Below, one piece after another: positions 28,760-35,505 of a DNA stretch of 35,505 nt. The position numbers were made by a program, and so were the translations under genes. The notes below the pieces were generated by a model. It saw only the letters and a list, made by a program, of their open reading frames with translations, was not told the DNA's origin and did not search any database. The stretch is taken from assembly GCF_015163655.1 (NCBI RefSeq), contig NZ_JADEUF010000031.1:1-35505 (forward strand). Direction: 5' to 3'. The DNA comes from Xenorhabdus griffiniae. Lineage in GTDB: Bacteria > Pseudomonadota > Gammaproteobacteria > Enterobacterales > Enterobacteriaceae. Numbering within the stretch: the first letter of the stretch is position 1; each line of letters opens with the position of its first letter.

Positions 28760-30481
28760 TTAAGCTGGTTGAATATGGCCTTTCAGGTAATCAACGATAT
28801 TTTCCAGTTTCAGCATCTGCTTATCACCAGTACGGCGATATTTATATTCGATCTCACCGTTATCTAAATTACGATCACCAATAACCAGAGTATGTGGTAC
28901 ACCGATTAGTTCCATATCCGCAAACATAACACCAGGGCGTTCTTTACGATCATCGAAAATGACATCAATGCCGTTGGCACGTAAGTCGGCATATAATTTT
29001 TCAGCGACTTCTTTCACGCGGTAAGATTTGTGCATGTTCATTGGCAGGATGGCTACCTGGAATGGGGCAATAGCATCTGGCCAGATAATGCCACGATCAT
29101 CGTGGTTCTGTTCAATGGCTGCTGCAACGATACGGGTGATACCAATCCCATAGCATCCCATAGTGATAACTTGATTGTGCCCATCTTCATTTTGTACAGT
29201 GGCTTTCAAAGCATCAGAGTATTTGGTGCATAATTGGAAGATGTGACCAACTTCAATACCACGCTTGATTAACAGTGTTCCTTTACCATCTGGGCTGGTG
29301 TCACCTTCAACGACATTACGGATATCAGCCACTTCTGGTAATGCTAAATCACGTTCCCAGTTAATGCCGAAATAGTGTTTATCATCAATATTGGCGCCAG
29401 CACCAAAATCACTCATGACAGATACGCTGCGGTCAATAATGACAGGCATCGGCAGGTTGACTGGTCCTAAAGAGCCTGGACCGGCTTTCACGATGGCACG
29501 GATTTCTTCTTCGGTCGCAAAAGTCAGTGGGCTGGCGACCAAAGACAGTTTTTCTGCCTTGATCTCATTCAGCTCATGATCACCGCGTACCAGCAAGGCA
29601 ACTAATTTATGCCCGCTTTCTTCTGTAGCGTGAACGAGCAGTGTCTTAACGGTTTTTTCAATTGGCAGATTAAATTGTTCTACCAGTTCAGCAATCGTTT
29701 TGGCGTTTGGTGTATCGACCAGGCGCATTTCTTCAGACGGAGCCGCCCGCTCTTGAGATGGCATCACTGCCTCAGCTAATTCAATATTAGCCGCATAGTT
29801 AGACTCGGTAGAGAAAACGATATCATCTTCACCGCTGTCTGCCAGAACCTGGAATTCATGGGAAGCACTGCCACCGATTGAACCTGTATCAGCCAGAACT
29901 GCACGGAAATCTAAGCCGATGCGGGTAAAAATCTTGCTGTAGGCATCGTACATCTTATCGTAAGTTTCTTGCAGGGACTCTTGGCTGGTGTGGAAAGAGT
30001 ATGCATCTTTCATGATAAATTCACGTGAACGCATAACACCAAAACGTGGACGAACTTCATCACGGAATTTGGTCTGGATCTGGAACAGGTTCAGTGGAAG
30101 CTGCTTATAGGAAGTGACTTCGTTACGAACCAGATCAGTGATAACTTCTTCATGGGTTGGTCCCAAAACGAAAGGGCGTTCACCGCGATCAACAAAACGC
30201 AGTAATTCTGGGCCATATTGTTCCCAACGGCCACTTTCCTGCCACAAATCTGCTGGCTGAACTACTGGCATGGAAACTTCAACCGCTCCCGCATTGTTCA
30301 TCTCTTCGCGAACAATGTTTTCAACTTTTCTCAACGTGCGGACACCTGTCGGCATCCAGTTGTACAGTCCTGAAGCGAGTTTACGGATCATTCCAGCACG
30401 AAGCATCAGTTTATGACTGACGACTTCTGCATCAGCAGGTGTCTCTTTTAACGTAGAGAGCAGATATTGGCTAGTACGCAT
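28760..30481 (-). CDS. proS: Prolyl-tRNA synthetase
   Basis: ProRS charges tRNA(Pro) and edits mischarged Ala-tRNA(Pro). The 573-residue product is the bacterial type. It has class II motif 1 near [24 protein letters not shown], motif 2 around [22 protein letters not shown], the inserted YbaK-like editing domain at about residues 225-405, motif 3 at [19 protein letters not shown], and the C-terminal anticodon-binding domain. The start is ATG at 30481 ([13 protein letters not shown]); an open extension to 30517 is not conserved. Odd point: the usually invariant Gly in HIFQLGTKYS is Cys418 here. Confidence 0.98.
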   Translation of the reverse strand: MRTSQYLLSTLKETPADAEVVSHKLMLRAGMIRKLASGLYNWMPTGVRTLRKVENIVREEMNNAGAVEVSMPVVQPADLWQESGRWEQYGPELLRFVDRGERPFVLGPTHEEVITDLVRNEVTSYKQLPLNLFQIQTKFRDEVRPRFGVMRSREFIMKDAYSFHTSQESLQETYDKMYDAYSKIFTRIGLDFRAVLADTGSIGGSASHEFQVLADSGEDDIVFSTESNYAANIELAEAVMPSQERAAPSEEMRLVDTPNAKTIAELVEQFNLPIEKTVKTLLVHATEESGHKLVALLVRGDHELNEIKAEKLSLVASPLTFATEEEIRAIVKAGPGSLGPVNLPMPVIIDRSVSVMSDFGAGANIDDKHYFGINWERDLALPEVADIRNVVEGDTSPDGKGTLLIKRGIEVGHIFQLCTKYSDALKATVQNEDGHNQVITMGCYGIGITRIVAAAIEQNHDDRGIIWPDAIAPFQVAILPMNMHKSYRVKEVAEKLYADLRANGIDVIFDDRKERPGVMFADMELIGVPHTLVIGDRNLDNGEIEYKYRRTGDKQMLKLENIVDYLKGHIQPA

Positions 30482-30558
30482 AGTAAGTTTCCATTGGATA
30501 GCGAAAAATAAAGACAAATCGCTAGTCTACCAGTGAGCTTGCAATGTCAAAAGGAGTT

Positions 30559-31266
30559 TTAGCGGTGTTCGATAGAAACCACTTCTGTTATGGCATTAAA
30601 AACGCGCCAGCGGACGTTAAAATCCAAGAGATGAACAGCGTATATGCGGTCTTCCTGCGCGTTTTTACGGTAGGCAGGACGAGGATCTTGCGCTAGTACT
30701 TGGCTGATAAAGCGCTTCAAATGAGGATAATGGGTTTTGTGGGATAAAAGTTGGTATTCCGCCTCTGGTGAGAAATTCACTGCCATATCTGCCTCTGGTG
30801 CTGCCTGGGCAAAACCCGCTTTGGCTTCTGGTCGTGATTCGGCAAAAGGCAGGTAAGGCTTGATGTCGATAACTGGTGTCCCATCCACCAAATCTAAACT
30901 ACCCAGTTCCAGAATGACGCGGTTGTTCTTGCACTGAATATCTCTCAATTCCACCAGTGACATGCCAATTGGGTTGGGGCGGAAGGTGGAACGGGTGGCA
31001 AAAACACCCATTTTGGCATTTCCGCCTAAACGGGGTGGGCGCACTAATGGATTCCAGCCACCCGCCATGGTTTGATGGAAGACAAAAATAATCCACAAAT
31101 GACTGAACTGCTCCAGCCCGCGTACTGCATCAACCTGATTGTAAGGCGCAAGTAACTCTAGCTGCCCTGTACCATCTTTGACCAAACCCGGCTGGCGGGG
31201 AATGGCAAATTTCTCTTTGTAAGGAGAATGAATGGTCCCTATTTGCGTAAACTGAAAATCTGCCAT
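30559..31266 (-). CDS. trmO: tRNA (adenine(37)-N6)-methyltransferase TrmO
   Basis: TrmO (TsaA, YaeB) uses S-adenosylmethionine to methylate t6A37 of threonine tRNAs to m6t6A. The 235-residue product equals the E. coli length and has the family motifs IGTIHSPYKEKFAIPRQPGL at the N-terminus, FSHLWIIFVFHQ, and TRSTFRPNPIGMSLVEL around residues 90-108. The C-terminal DxRPAY motif (DPRPAYRKN) is also present. It starts 22 bases after rcsF and is followed by proS after 77 bases, all on the same strand. Confidence 0.96.
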   Translation of the reverse strand: MADFQFTQIGTIHSPYKEKFAIPRQPGLVKDGTGQLELLAPYNQVDAVRGLEQFSHLWIIFVFHQTMAGGWNPLVRPPRLGGNAKMGVFATRSTFRPNPIGMSLVELRDIQCKNNRVILELGSLDLVDGTPVIDIKPYLPFAESRPEAKAGFAQAAPEADMAVNFSPEAEYQLLSHKTHYPHLKRFISQVLAQDPRPAYRKNAQEDRIYAVHLLDFNVRWRVFNAITEVVSIEHR

Positions 31267-31288
31267 AAGCGCTTTTTATTAATCACAA

Positions 31289-31684
31289 TTATTTATTGGT
31301 TGTCAGTAAAGCAGTGCCTTCACAGATGGCAATTTGGTAACAGCCCTGACCTGGTAAAATTGCACATTGATGAAGTAAAACTGCATTTGCTTTTAGATAA
31401 GATGCCCTTGTCAGCATATTTTGTCGTGCGGTTGCAATACTGGCGGGAGAGTCTTGCAACGTATTACGGCAGGATTCTCCGGCTACAATACCTAACTCTT
31501 TAAATGGAACACCTAAAAGCTCATCCGGCTTGGTATAGAGACGGACATAAGAGGGTGCTTTGCTTTTTTTGACTGACTGATGTTTCAACTTTGGATCTGA
31601 CATATCAGATTTATTGAACTGGGTTGACGGTGAAGTACACCCAGCGATAAAGAGCGCTATGAAACAGACAGGTAACACACGCAT
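31289..31684 (-). CDS. rcsF: Rcs stress-response outer membrane lipoprotein RcsF
   Basis: RcsF senses damage to lipopolysaccharide or peptidoglycan and signals through IgaA to the Rcs phosphorelay; it is exposed through BamA-porin complexes. The 131-residue product has a lipoprotein signal ending in the IAGC lipobox (Cys16), a proline/lysine-rich linker (about 20-45), and a compact C-terminal domain with four Cys (72, 107, 115, 121). These match the two disulfides known in E. coli. AGGA lies nine bases before the ATG. A terminator separates it from metQ. Confidence 0.95.
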   Translation of the reverse strand: MRVLPVCFIALFIAGCTSPSTQFNKSDMSDPKLKHQSVKKSKAPSYVRLYTKPDELLGVPFKELGIVAGESCRNTLQDSPASIATARQNMLTRASYLKANAVLLHQCAILPGQGCYQIAICEGTALLTTNK

Positions 31685-31712
31685 CGAGTTGAATCCTCAT
31701 TAAAAGTAAAAA

Positions 31713-31738
31713 TGGGTGGATATAAAAATATCCACCCA
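31713..31738 (-). terminator. metNIQ operon terminator
   Basis: TGGGTGGATAT (31713-31723) and ATATCCACCCA (31728-31738) form a perfect 11-base-pair stem with a four-base loop. On the minus strand TTTTTAC follows. It lies between metQ and rcsF, so rcsF-trmO-proS must rely on read-through or on a promoter in this spacer or in metQ. Confidence 0.9.
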
Positions 31739-31772
31739 ATGATTTTAATCTTGATTAACTGAATAGGAAAGG

Positions 31773-32588
31773 TTACCAGCCTTTTATTGCTCCACCCTTG
31801 AAGGCTTCATGGGCTTCTTTTGCTACTTCTGGAGATTGGTACGCTTTTACAAATTTTTGCACGTTCTCAGCGTCCTTATTGTCTTCGCGACTGACAATGA
31901 GATTTACGTAAGGTGAATCTTTATCTTCAACAAAAATGCCATCTTGCTCTGGTGTTAAACCAATTTGCCCTGCATAAGTGTTATTGATAATAGCGAAAAC
32001 AATCTTTTGGTCGTCCAGTGAGCGTGGCAATTGTGGACCTTCCAACTGTACAATATCCAGGTGCTTAGGATTGCTGGTGATGTCCAAAATAGTTGGCAGC
32101 AGCCCGACTCCCTCTTTCAGAGTGATAAGACCTTGTTTTTGTAATAGCAGCAGAGCGCGGCCTTGGTTCGTTGGATCGTTAGGGATGGCAATTTGAGAGC
32201 CCTCTTGCAATTCATCCAGTGACTTAATTTTTTTAGAGTATGCCGCCATTGGGAAAATGAAAGAGTTACCAACAATTGCTAATTTATAGTTACGTTCTTT
32301 CACTTGCTGATCTAAAAAAGGCTTATGCTGGAAAACATTTACATCAATATCGCCCTTGCTCAATGATTCATTTGGCAGAATGTAATCATTGAATGTCGTC
32401 AGTTCGACATCAAGGCCATATTTATCTTTAGCCACTTGTTTAGCAACTTCAGCAACTTTAAGTTCAGGTCCTGCAATAACGCCAACCTTGATATGGTTTG
32501 GATCACGTTGTTCCTGTCCGCAACCCGCAAGAATTAATGTACCTAATAATGCACTGATTGCTGCAATAGATTTCAATTTTACTGACAT
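31773..32588 (-). CDS. metQ: D-methionine-binding lipoprotein MetQ
   Basis: MetQ is the substrate-binding lipoprotein of the MetNIQ methionine importer. The 271-residue product has a lipoprotein signal with the LAGC lipobox (Cys23), followed by a NlpA-family periplasmic fold containing IKVGVIAGPELKVAEVAKQVA, FNDYILPNESLSKGDIDVNVFQHKPFLD and IPNDPTNQGRALLLLQ. The length equals E. coli MetQ. It is separated from metI by 166 bases, far more than the tight spacing usual for this operon, because a palindromic repeat lies between them. Confidence 0.97.
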   Translation of the reverse strand: MSVKLKSIAAISALLGTLILAGCGQEQRDPNHIKVGVIAGPELKVAEVAKQVAKDKYGLDVELTTFNDYILPNESLSKGDIDVNVFQHKPFLDQQVKERNYKLAIVGNSFIFPMAAYSKKIKSLDELQEGSQIAIPNDPTNQGRALLLLQKQGLITLKEGVGLLPTILDITSNPKHLDIVQLEGPQLPRSLDDQKIVFAIINNTYAGQIGLTPEQDGIFVEDKDSPYVNLIVSREDNKDAENVQKFVKAYQSPEVAKEAHEAFKGGAIKGW

Positions 32589-32661
32589 ATTTTCACCCCT
32601 ATTGAATACTGATTTATAACCTGTCTTATCAAGTTACTGCGTACTACTATATTGAGGCTCT

Positions 32662-32722
32662 TATTCCCTTCATCTTCCAAGTTGCTGCTTTGCTTGCGGC
32701 AACTTGAAATTTGTTGGGTATA
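32662..32722. repeat. Palindromic MITE-like repeat, copy 2 (inside metNIQ)
   Basis: A 61-base element has 24-base imperfect inverted ends, 32662-32685 and 32699-32722, which match at 18 of 24 positions. Its right end shares about 20 of 24 bases with the right end of the copy at 24704-24808, including TATAC and TTCAAGTTGC (reverse complement). The short central part is TGCTTTGCTTGCG. A further degenerate left-like arm may be present at 32615-32640. It would be transcribed as part of the metNIQ message. Confidence 0.75.
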
Positions 32723-32754
32723 GGTATAAGCCTTGCCACTTTGTTGAAAACAAT

Positions 32755-33408
32755 TTATTTACGATTGACGGTTTTTGCTAAATGATCACCGCTGATCTGA
32801 ATCAAGAACACTAAAACAACTAATAATGCTAATACGGTATTCATTACTGTCGCATCGTAGCCGATATAACCATATTGATAGCCAATCTGGCCTAAACCAC
32901 CGGCACCAACAGCGCCACCCATTGCGGAATAACCAACCAATGTAATTAAAGTTATGGTTGCGGCATTAATCAAACTTGGTAAGGCTTCCGGCAATAAAAT
33001 CTTTTTGACAATCTGCAACGGCGTTGCTCCCATTGCACGTGCTGCTTCAATTAAGCCAGTCGGAATTTCCAACAATGCATTTTCCACCATGCGAGCAATA
33101 AACGGTGCAGCACCTACAGTCAGCGGAACAATGGCTGCTTGTAAACCGATTGATGTTCCCACAATCAGACGGGTAAATGGGATCATCCATACCAATAAAA
33201 TAATAAAAGGTATTGAACGCGTAATATTTACCAATGCAGAAAGTATGCGATAAAGCGTACCATTTTCAATTATCTGCCCAGGACGGGTAACATATAGAAG
33301 TACACCCGCTGGCAATCCAATAACAAAGCCAAAGAAACCAGAGACGAAAGTCATAACGAGGGTTTCCCAGACTCCTTTAGCCAATAATAAAATCATTCCT
33401 TCAGACAT
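32755..33408 (-). CDS. metI: D-methionine ABC transporter permease MetI
   Basis: MetI forms the membrane channel of the methionine importer as a dimer. The 217-residue product has about five membrane segments and the permease EAA loop ([24 protein letters not shown], about residues 120-143) that contacts MetN. The start ATG at 33408 lies inside the 3' end of metN, an eight-base overlap also present in E. coli that implies translational coupling. Confidence 0.97.
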   Translation of the reverse strand: MSEGMILLLAKGVWETLVMTFVSGFFGFVIGLPAGVLLYVTRPGQIIENGTLYRILSALVNITRSIPFIILLVWMIPFTRLIVGTSIGLQAAIVPLTVGAAPFIARMVENALLEIPTGLIEAARAMGATPLQIVKKILLPEALPSLINAATITLITLVGYSAMGGAVGAGGLGQIGYQYGYIGYDATVMNTVLALLVVLVFLIQISGDHLAKTVNRK

Positions 33409-34432
33409 AACCGAGAACCTCTACTTTCACATGATGCTCTTCTAAAAATGCAATTGTTGATTTAATGCTATCACTTTCCCCATCTAATTCAGCCAGCATG
33501 ACACCAAATTTCACACCGCCGGCGTAGTCAATTTGGGAACTTAATATGCTGATGTCGATATTAAAGCGGCGCACGGCTATCGAGATTACAGGTGCATCAA
33601 CGGATTTACCTGTGAACTCTAACTTCAATAATGGACTGCGATCAGACGCGTATTCCGGTTGCAATTTCTGCAAGTAATCTTCTGGAATATCCAAATGCAA
33701 CGTAGATTTGATAAATTCCTGAGCAACCGGCGTCTTAGGATGCGAAAATATTTCGCTCACAACATCTTGTTCGATCAATTGTCCACCACTGATGACAGCA
33801 ACTTGATCACAAATACGTTTAACGACATCCATTTCATGGGTAATAAGAAGAATGGTCAAACCCAGTCGACGGTTAATGTCTTTTAATAATTCCAGAATAG
33901 AACGTGTTGTTGCTGGATCCAGAGCGCTGGTGGCTTCGTCACACAAAAGCACCTTGGGTGAGTTTGCCAGGGCCCGTGCAATAGCAACACGCTGCTTTTG
34001 ACCACCCGATAGATTGGCAGGATAAGCATCATGTTTTTCAGCAAGGCCAACTAACTCTAGCAATTCGTTAACTTTAGCCTTTATTTCGGCTTTAGGCGTG
34101 TTATTAAGTTCCAAAGGTAACGCAACATTGCCAAATACGGTTCTGGATGACAACAAATTAAAGTGCTGGAAAATCATGCCAATATGGCGACGCGCATGCG
34201 TTAGCTCACGTTCTGAAAGGGAAGTAAGATCCTGCCCTGCCACTAATACCTGACCAGAAGTCGGCCGTTCAAGCATATTCACACAACGAATTAAGGTACT
34301 TTTGCCCGCACCGGAAGAACCAATAACGCCATATATTTGTCCCTGCGGGACATGTAGGTTGATATCTGAAAGCGCTTTTATCGTGCGCGTTCCTTGTTGA
34401 AATATCTTATTTATCTGAGTCAGTCTTATCAT
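33401..34432 (-). CDS. metN: D-methionine ABC transporter ATP-binding protein MetN
   Basis: MetN powers methionine import. The 343-residue product has the Walker A motif GSSGAGKST (38-46), the signature LSGGQKQR, Walker [13 protein letters not shown], and the switch His in LLITHEMD. The C-terminal NIL/ACT-like domain (about 265-343) is the site where methionine binding causes trans-inhibition in E. coli. The start ATG at 34432 ([11 protein letters not shown]) gives exactly the E. coli length; the open frame continues 14 codons upstream without conservation. A MetJ operator-promoter lies 68 bases upstream. Confidence 0.98.
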   Translation of the reverse strand: MIRLTQINKIFQQGTRTIKALSDINLHVPQGQIYGVIGSSGAGKSTLIRCVNMLERPTSGQVLVAGQDLTSLSERELTHARRHIGMIFQHFNLLSSRTVFGNVALPLELNNTPKAEIKAKVNELLELVGLAEKHDAYPANLSGGQKQRVAIARALANSPKVLLCDEATSALDPATTRSILELLKDINRRLGLTILLITHEMDVVKRICDQVAVISGGQLIEQDVVSEIFSHPKTPVAQEFIKSTLHLDIPEDYLQKLQPEYASDRSPLLKLEFTGKSVDAPVISIAVRRFNIDISILSSQIDYAGGVKFGVMLAELDGESDSIKSTIAFLEEHHVKVEVLGYV

Positions 34433-34499
34433 TTTTTTTCTTATTAGATGTAAAGATGAATGACTTGAGAACATTTCAACAAGTCATGAATTAAAGTGG

Positions 34500-34529
34500 A
34501 TGTTAAGGCGTCTAGACGTCTAAGTCAAC
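34500..34529 (-). promoter_or_regulatory. metNIQ promoter with MetJ operator
   Basis: On the minus strand, -35 TTGACT (34528-34523) and -10 TAACAT (34505-34500) are 17 bases apart. The spacer contains two adjacent met boxes, AGACGTCT (34514-34521, perfect) and AGGCGTCT (34506-34513, seven of eight). AAGTCAAC (34522-34529) is a possible third, weak box overlapping the -35. MetJ with S-adenosylmethionine would occlude RNA polymerase when methionine is plentiful. Confidence 0.9.
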
Positions 34530-34611
34530 TAGGAATAAATTAAATGCTGCATTCTCAATCAGTAATAAATCATGCGATACTGTCCACTTGATACATTCTT
34601 GGAGTAATCAG

Positions 34612-35178
34612 GTGACTCAAGGTATTCCCGCCGTATTTTTAGATCGTGACGGCACAATTAACATCGATCATGGTTATGTACATGAGATAGATAATTTTCA
34701 ATTTATTGATGGTGCTATTGAAGCCATGCTTGAATTGAAAAAAATGGGCTATGCTCTGGTTTTAGTGACCAATCAGTCAGGTATTGCACGTAAGATTTTT
34801 ACTGAAGATCAGTTTATGCAATTAACAGAATGGATGGATTGGTCATTGGCGGATAGAGGTGTTGATCTTGATGGCATCTATTATTGTCCGCATCATCCAG
34901 AAGCAGAAGATGAAGGATATAAGAAGAACTGCGACTGTCGTAAACCACAACCAGGTATGTTGTTAGATGCGCAGAAAACATTACATATCGATATGTCCTC
35001 TTCTTATATGGTAGGGGATAAAATAGAAGATATGTTGGCAGCTAAGGCAGCAAAAGTTGGAACCAGAGTTCTCGTTCGTACAGGAAAACCAATAACAGAA
35101 GAGGCAGAACAAACTGCGGATTTGGTCGTTAATAGCTTGTCAGATTTACCAAATGTAATAAAAAATAGGCAAAAATGA
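34612..35178 (+). CDS. gmhB: D-glycero-beta-D-manno-heptose-1,7-bisphosphate 7-phosphatase
   Basis: GmhB removes the 7-phosphate from heptose 1,7-bisphosphate in ADP-heptose synthesis for the lipopolysaccharide inner core. The 188-residue HAD-family protein has the nucleophile motif FLDRDGTIN (Asp11, Asp13), VTNQSGIAR, the zinc-binding CPHHP ... CDCRKP cluster, and VGDKIEDM. The best start is GTG at 34612 with GGAG eight bases upstream; an in-frame TTG at 34588 has no ribosome site. A ribosomal RNA promoter follows, as with rrnH in E. coli. Confidence 0.96.
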   Translation: MTQGIPAVFLDRDGTINIDHGYVHEIDNFQFIDGAIEAMLELKKMGYALVLVTNQSGIARKIFTEDQFMQLTEWMDWSLADRGVDLDGIYYCPHHPEAEDEGYKKNCDCRKPQPGMLLDAQKTLHIDMSSSYMVGDKIEDMLAAKAAKVGTRVLVRTGKPITEEAEQTADLVVNSLSDLPNVIKNRQK

Positions 35179-35185
35179 CCTTTTG

Positions 35186-35200
35186 GGCTAAATTGTGAAC
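35186..35200 (+). promoter_or_regulatory. Probable Fis site upstream of rrn P1
   Basis: The 15-base text GGCTAAATTGTGAAC fits the degenerate Fis core consensus at every defined position (G1, Y4, R5, W8, Y11, R12, C15). Its centre is about -71 from the predicted P1 start, the position of the main activating Fis site of E. coli rrnB P1. Confidence 0.6.
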
Positions 35201-35255
35201 GTTTAAATAAAAAATCACAAAAAAGACTTGCCTAAATTAGAAGGCTCCCTATAAT
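35201..35255 (+). promoter_or_regulatory. rRNA operon promoter P1 with UP element
   Basis: TTGCCT (35228-35233) and a perfect TATAAT (35250-35255) are separated by 16 bases, the sub-optimal spacing typical of rrn P1. The discriminator starts GCGC. An A/T-rich UP element (35201-35225, A-runs) lies directly upstream. The start is predicted near 35264. Confidence 0.85.
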
Positions 35256-35326
35256 GCGCTTCCGTTGTCACGACAAACACACAAACCGGTCGGGATGACA
35301 ACGTGAAAAGACCTGGAAAATAAGGC

Positions 35327-35354
35327 TTGACACGGTAAGAGGAAAGCGTAAGAT
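35327..35354 (+). promoter_or_regulatory. rRNA operon promoter P2
   Basis: A perfect -35 TTGACA (35327-35332) and TAAGAT (35349-35354) are 16 bases apart, about 100 bases downstream of P1, matching the tandem P1-P2 design of enterobacterial rrn operons. The text GGCTTGAC around the -35 is shared with E. coli P2. Confidence 0.75.
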
Positions 35355-35364
35355 ACGCAGCCTC

Positions 35365-35405
35365 GCAACCCGGAAGTGACTTCCGGTTGCCAATGCTCTT
35401 TAACA
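35365..35405 (+). promoter_or_regulatory. rrn leader antitermination site (boxB hairpin and boxA)
   Basis: A hairpin with CCGGAAG (35370-35376) and CTTCCGG (35380-35386), extended by GCAA / TTGC, forms boxB. The boxA sequence TGCTCTTTAACA (35394-35405) follows. These recruit the Nus factors that stop Rho ending long untranslated rRNA transcripts. Confidence 0.85.
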
Positions 35406-35505
35406 AGTTAATCAGACAATCTGTGTGGGCACTCGCAAGAGACTATCGAATCGCCGCAAGGCAAAAAGATTCAAGTCTTAAAGAGTGACTAAGCAGTTAA
35501 TTCAT
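35406..35505 (+). other. rRNA leader up to the window end
   Basis: The text AATCAGACAATCTGTGTGGGCACTCG and the final GTTAATTCAT match the remembered enterobacterial 16S leader, which includes boxC and the upstream arm of the 16S processing stem. The mature 16S gene should begin roughly 40-60 bases beyond 35505, so no rRNA gene is annotated inside the window. Confidence 0.75.

Overview
This is a conserved chromosomal core region of a gammaproteobacterium in the order Enterobacterales. Gene content and order closely follow the Escherichia coli block dapD-glnD-map / rpsB ... accA ... metNIQ-gmhB-rrn. Moderate AT content, protein divergence from E. coli, several non-ATG starts, and a short palindromic repeat with ACTTCAAGTTGC-type arms suggest a Morganellaceae-type organism (Xenorhabdus, Photorhabdus, Providencia or Proteus side). 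The genus is an inference from memory, not a search result.

Layout. Positions 141-4609 (minus strand) carry dapD (lysine/DAP synthesis), glnD (PII uridylyltransferase) and map (methionine aminopeptidase). A 401-base divergent region holds the map leader and the rpsB promoter and S2-responsive leader. Positions 5011-24680 (plus strand) run rpsB, tsf, pyrH, frr, dxr, uppS, cdsA, rseP, bamA, skp, lpxD, fabZ, lpxA, lpxB, rnhB, dnaE, accA. This is translation plus envelope biogenesis: undecaprenyl carrier, CDP-diacylglycerol, sigmaE signalling, outer-membrane protein assembly, lipid A and fatty acids. Positions 24997-27292 hold an EamA-type transporter and tilS, where E. coli has ldcC-gloX-tilS. 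Positions 27421-27684 (minus) hold rof, and 27992-28678 (plus) nlpE; the yaeP, yaeQ and arfB genes found there in E. coli are missing. Positions 28760-34432 (minus) hold metN-metI-metQ, rcsF, trmO and proS. gmhB (plus) follows. The window ends inside the leader of a ribosomal RNA operon: a Fis site, an UP element, promoters P1 and P2, boxB and boxA are visible, but the 16S gene starts beyond the end.

How it fits together. The envelope block joins lipid A synthesis (lpxD, lpxA, lpxB, fabZ) with outer-membrane protein assembly (bamA, skp) and the stress protease that monitors it (rseP). Two lipoprotein stress sensors, nlpE (Cpx) and rcsF (Rcs), lie nearby. The methionine importer operon has a textbook MetJ operator that exactly fills its promoter spacer, and a palindromic repeat sits inside the operon between metI and metQ.

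I found no sign of an undescribed multigene system, phage, CRISPR array, insertion sequence with a transposase, or defence island. The points worth a second look are non-coding elements (two copies of one inverted-repeat family, competing hairpins before map, a promoter-plus-terminator unit before uppS, tandem repeats in spacers), gene-content differences from E. coli, and a few unusual residues in conserved proteins (BamA, ProS).
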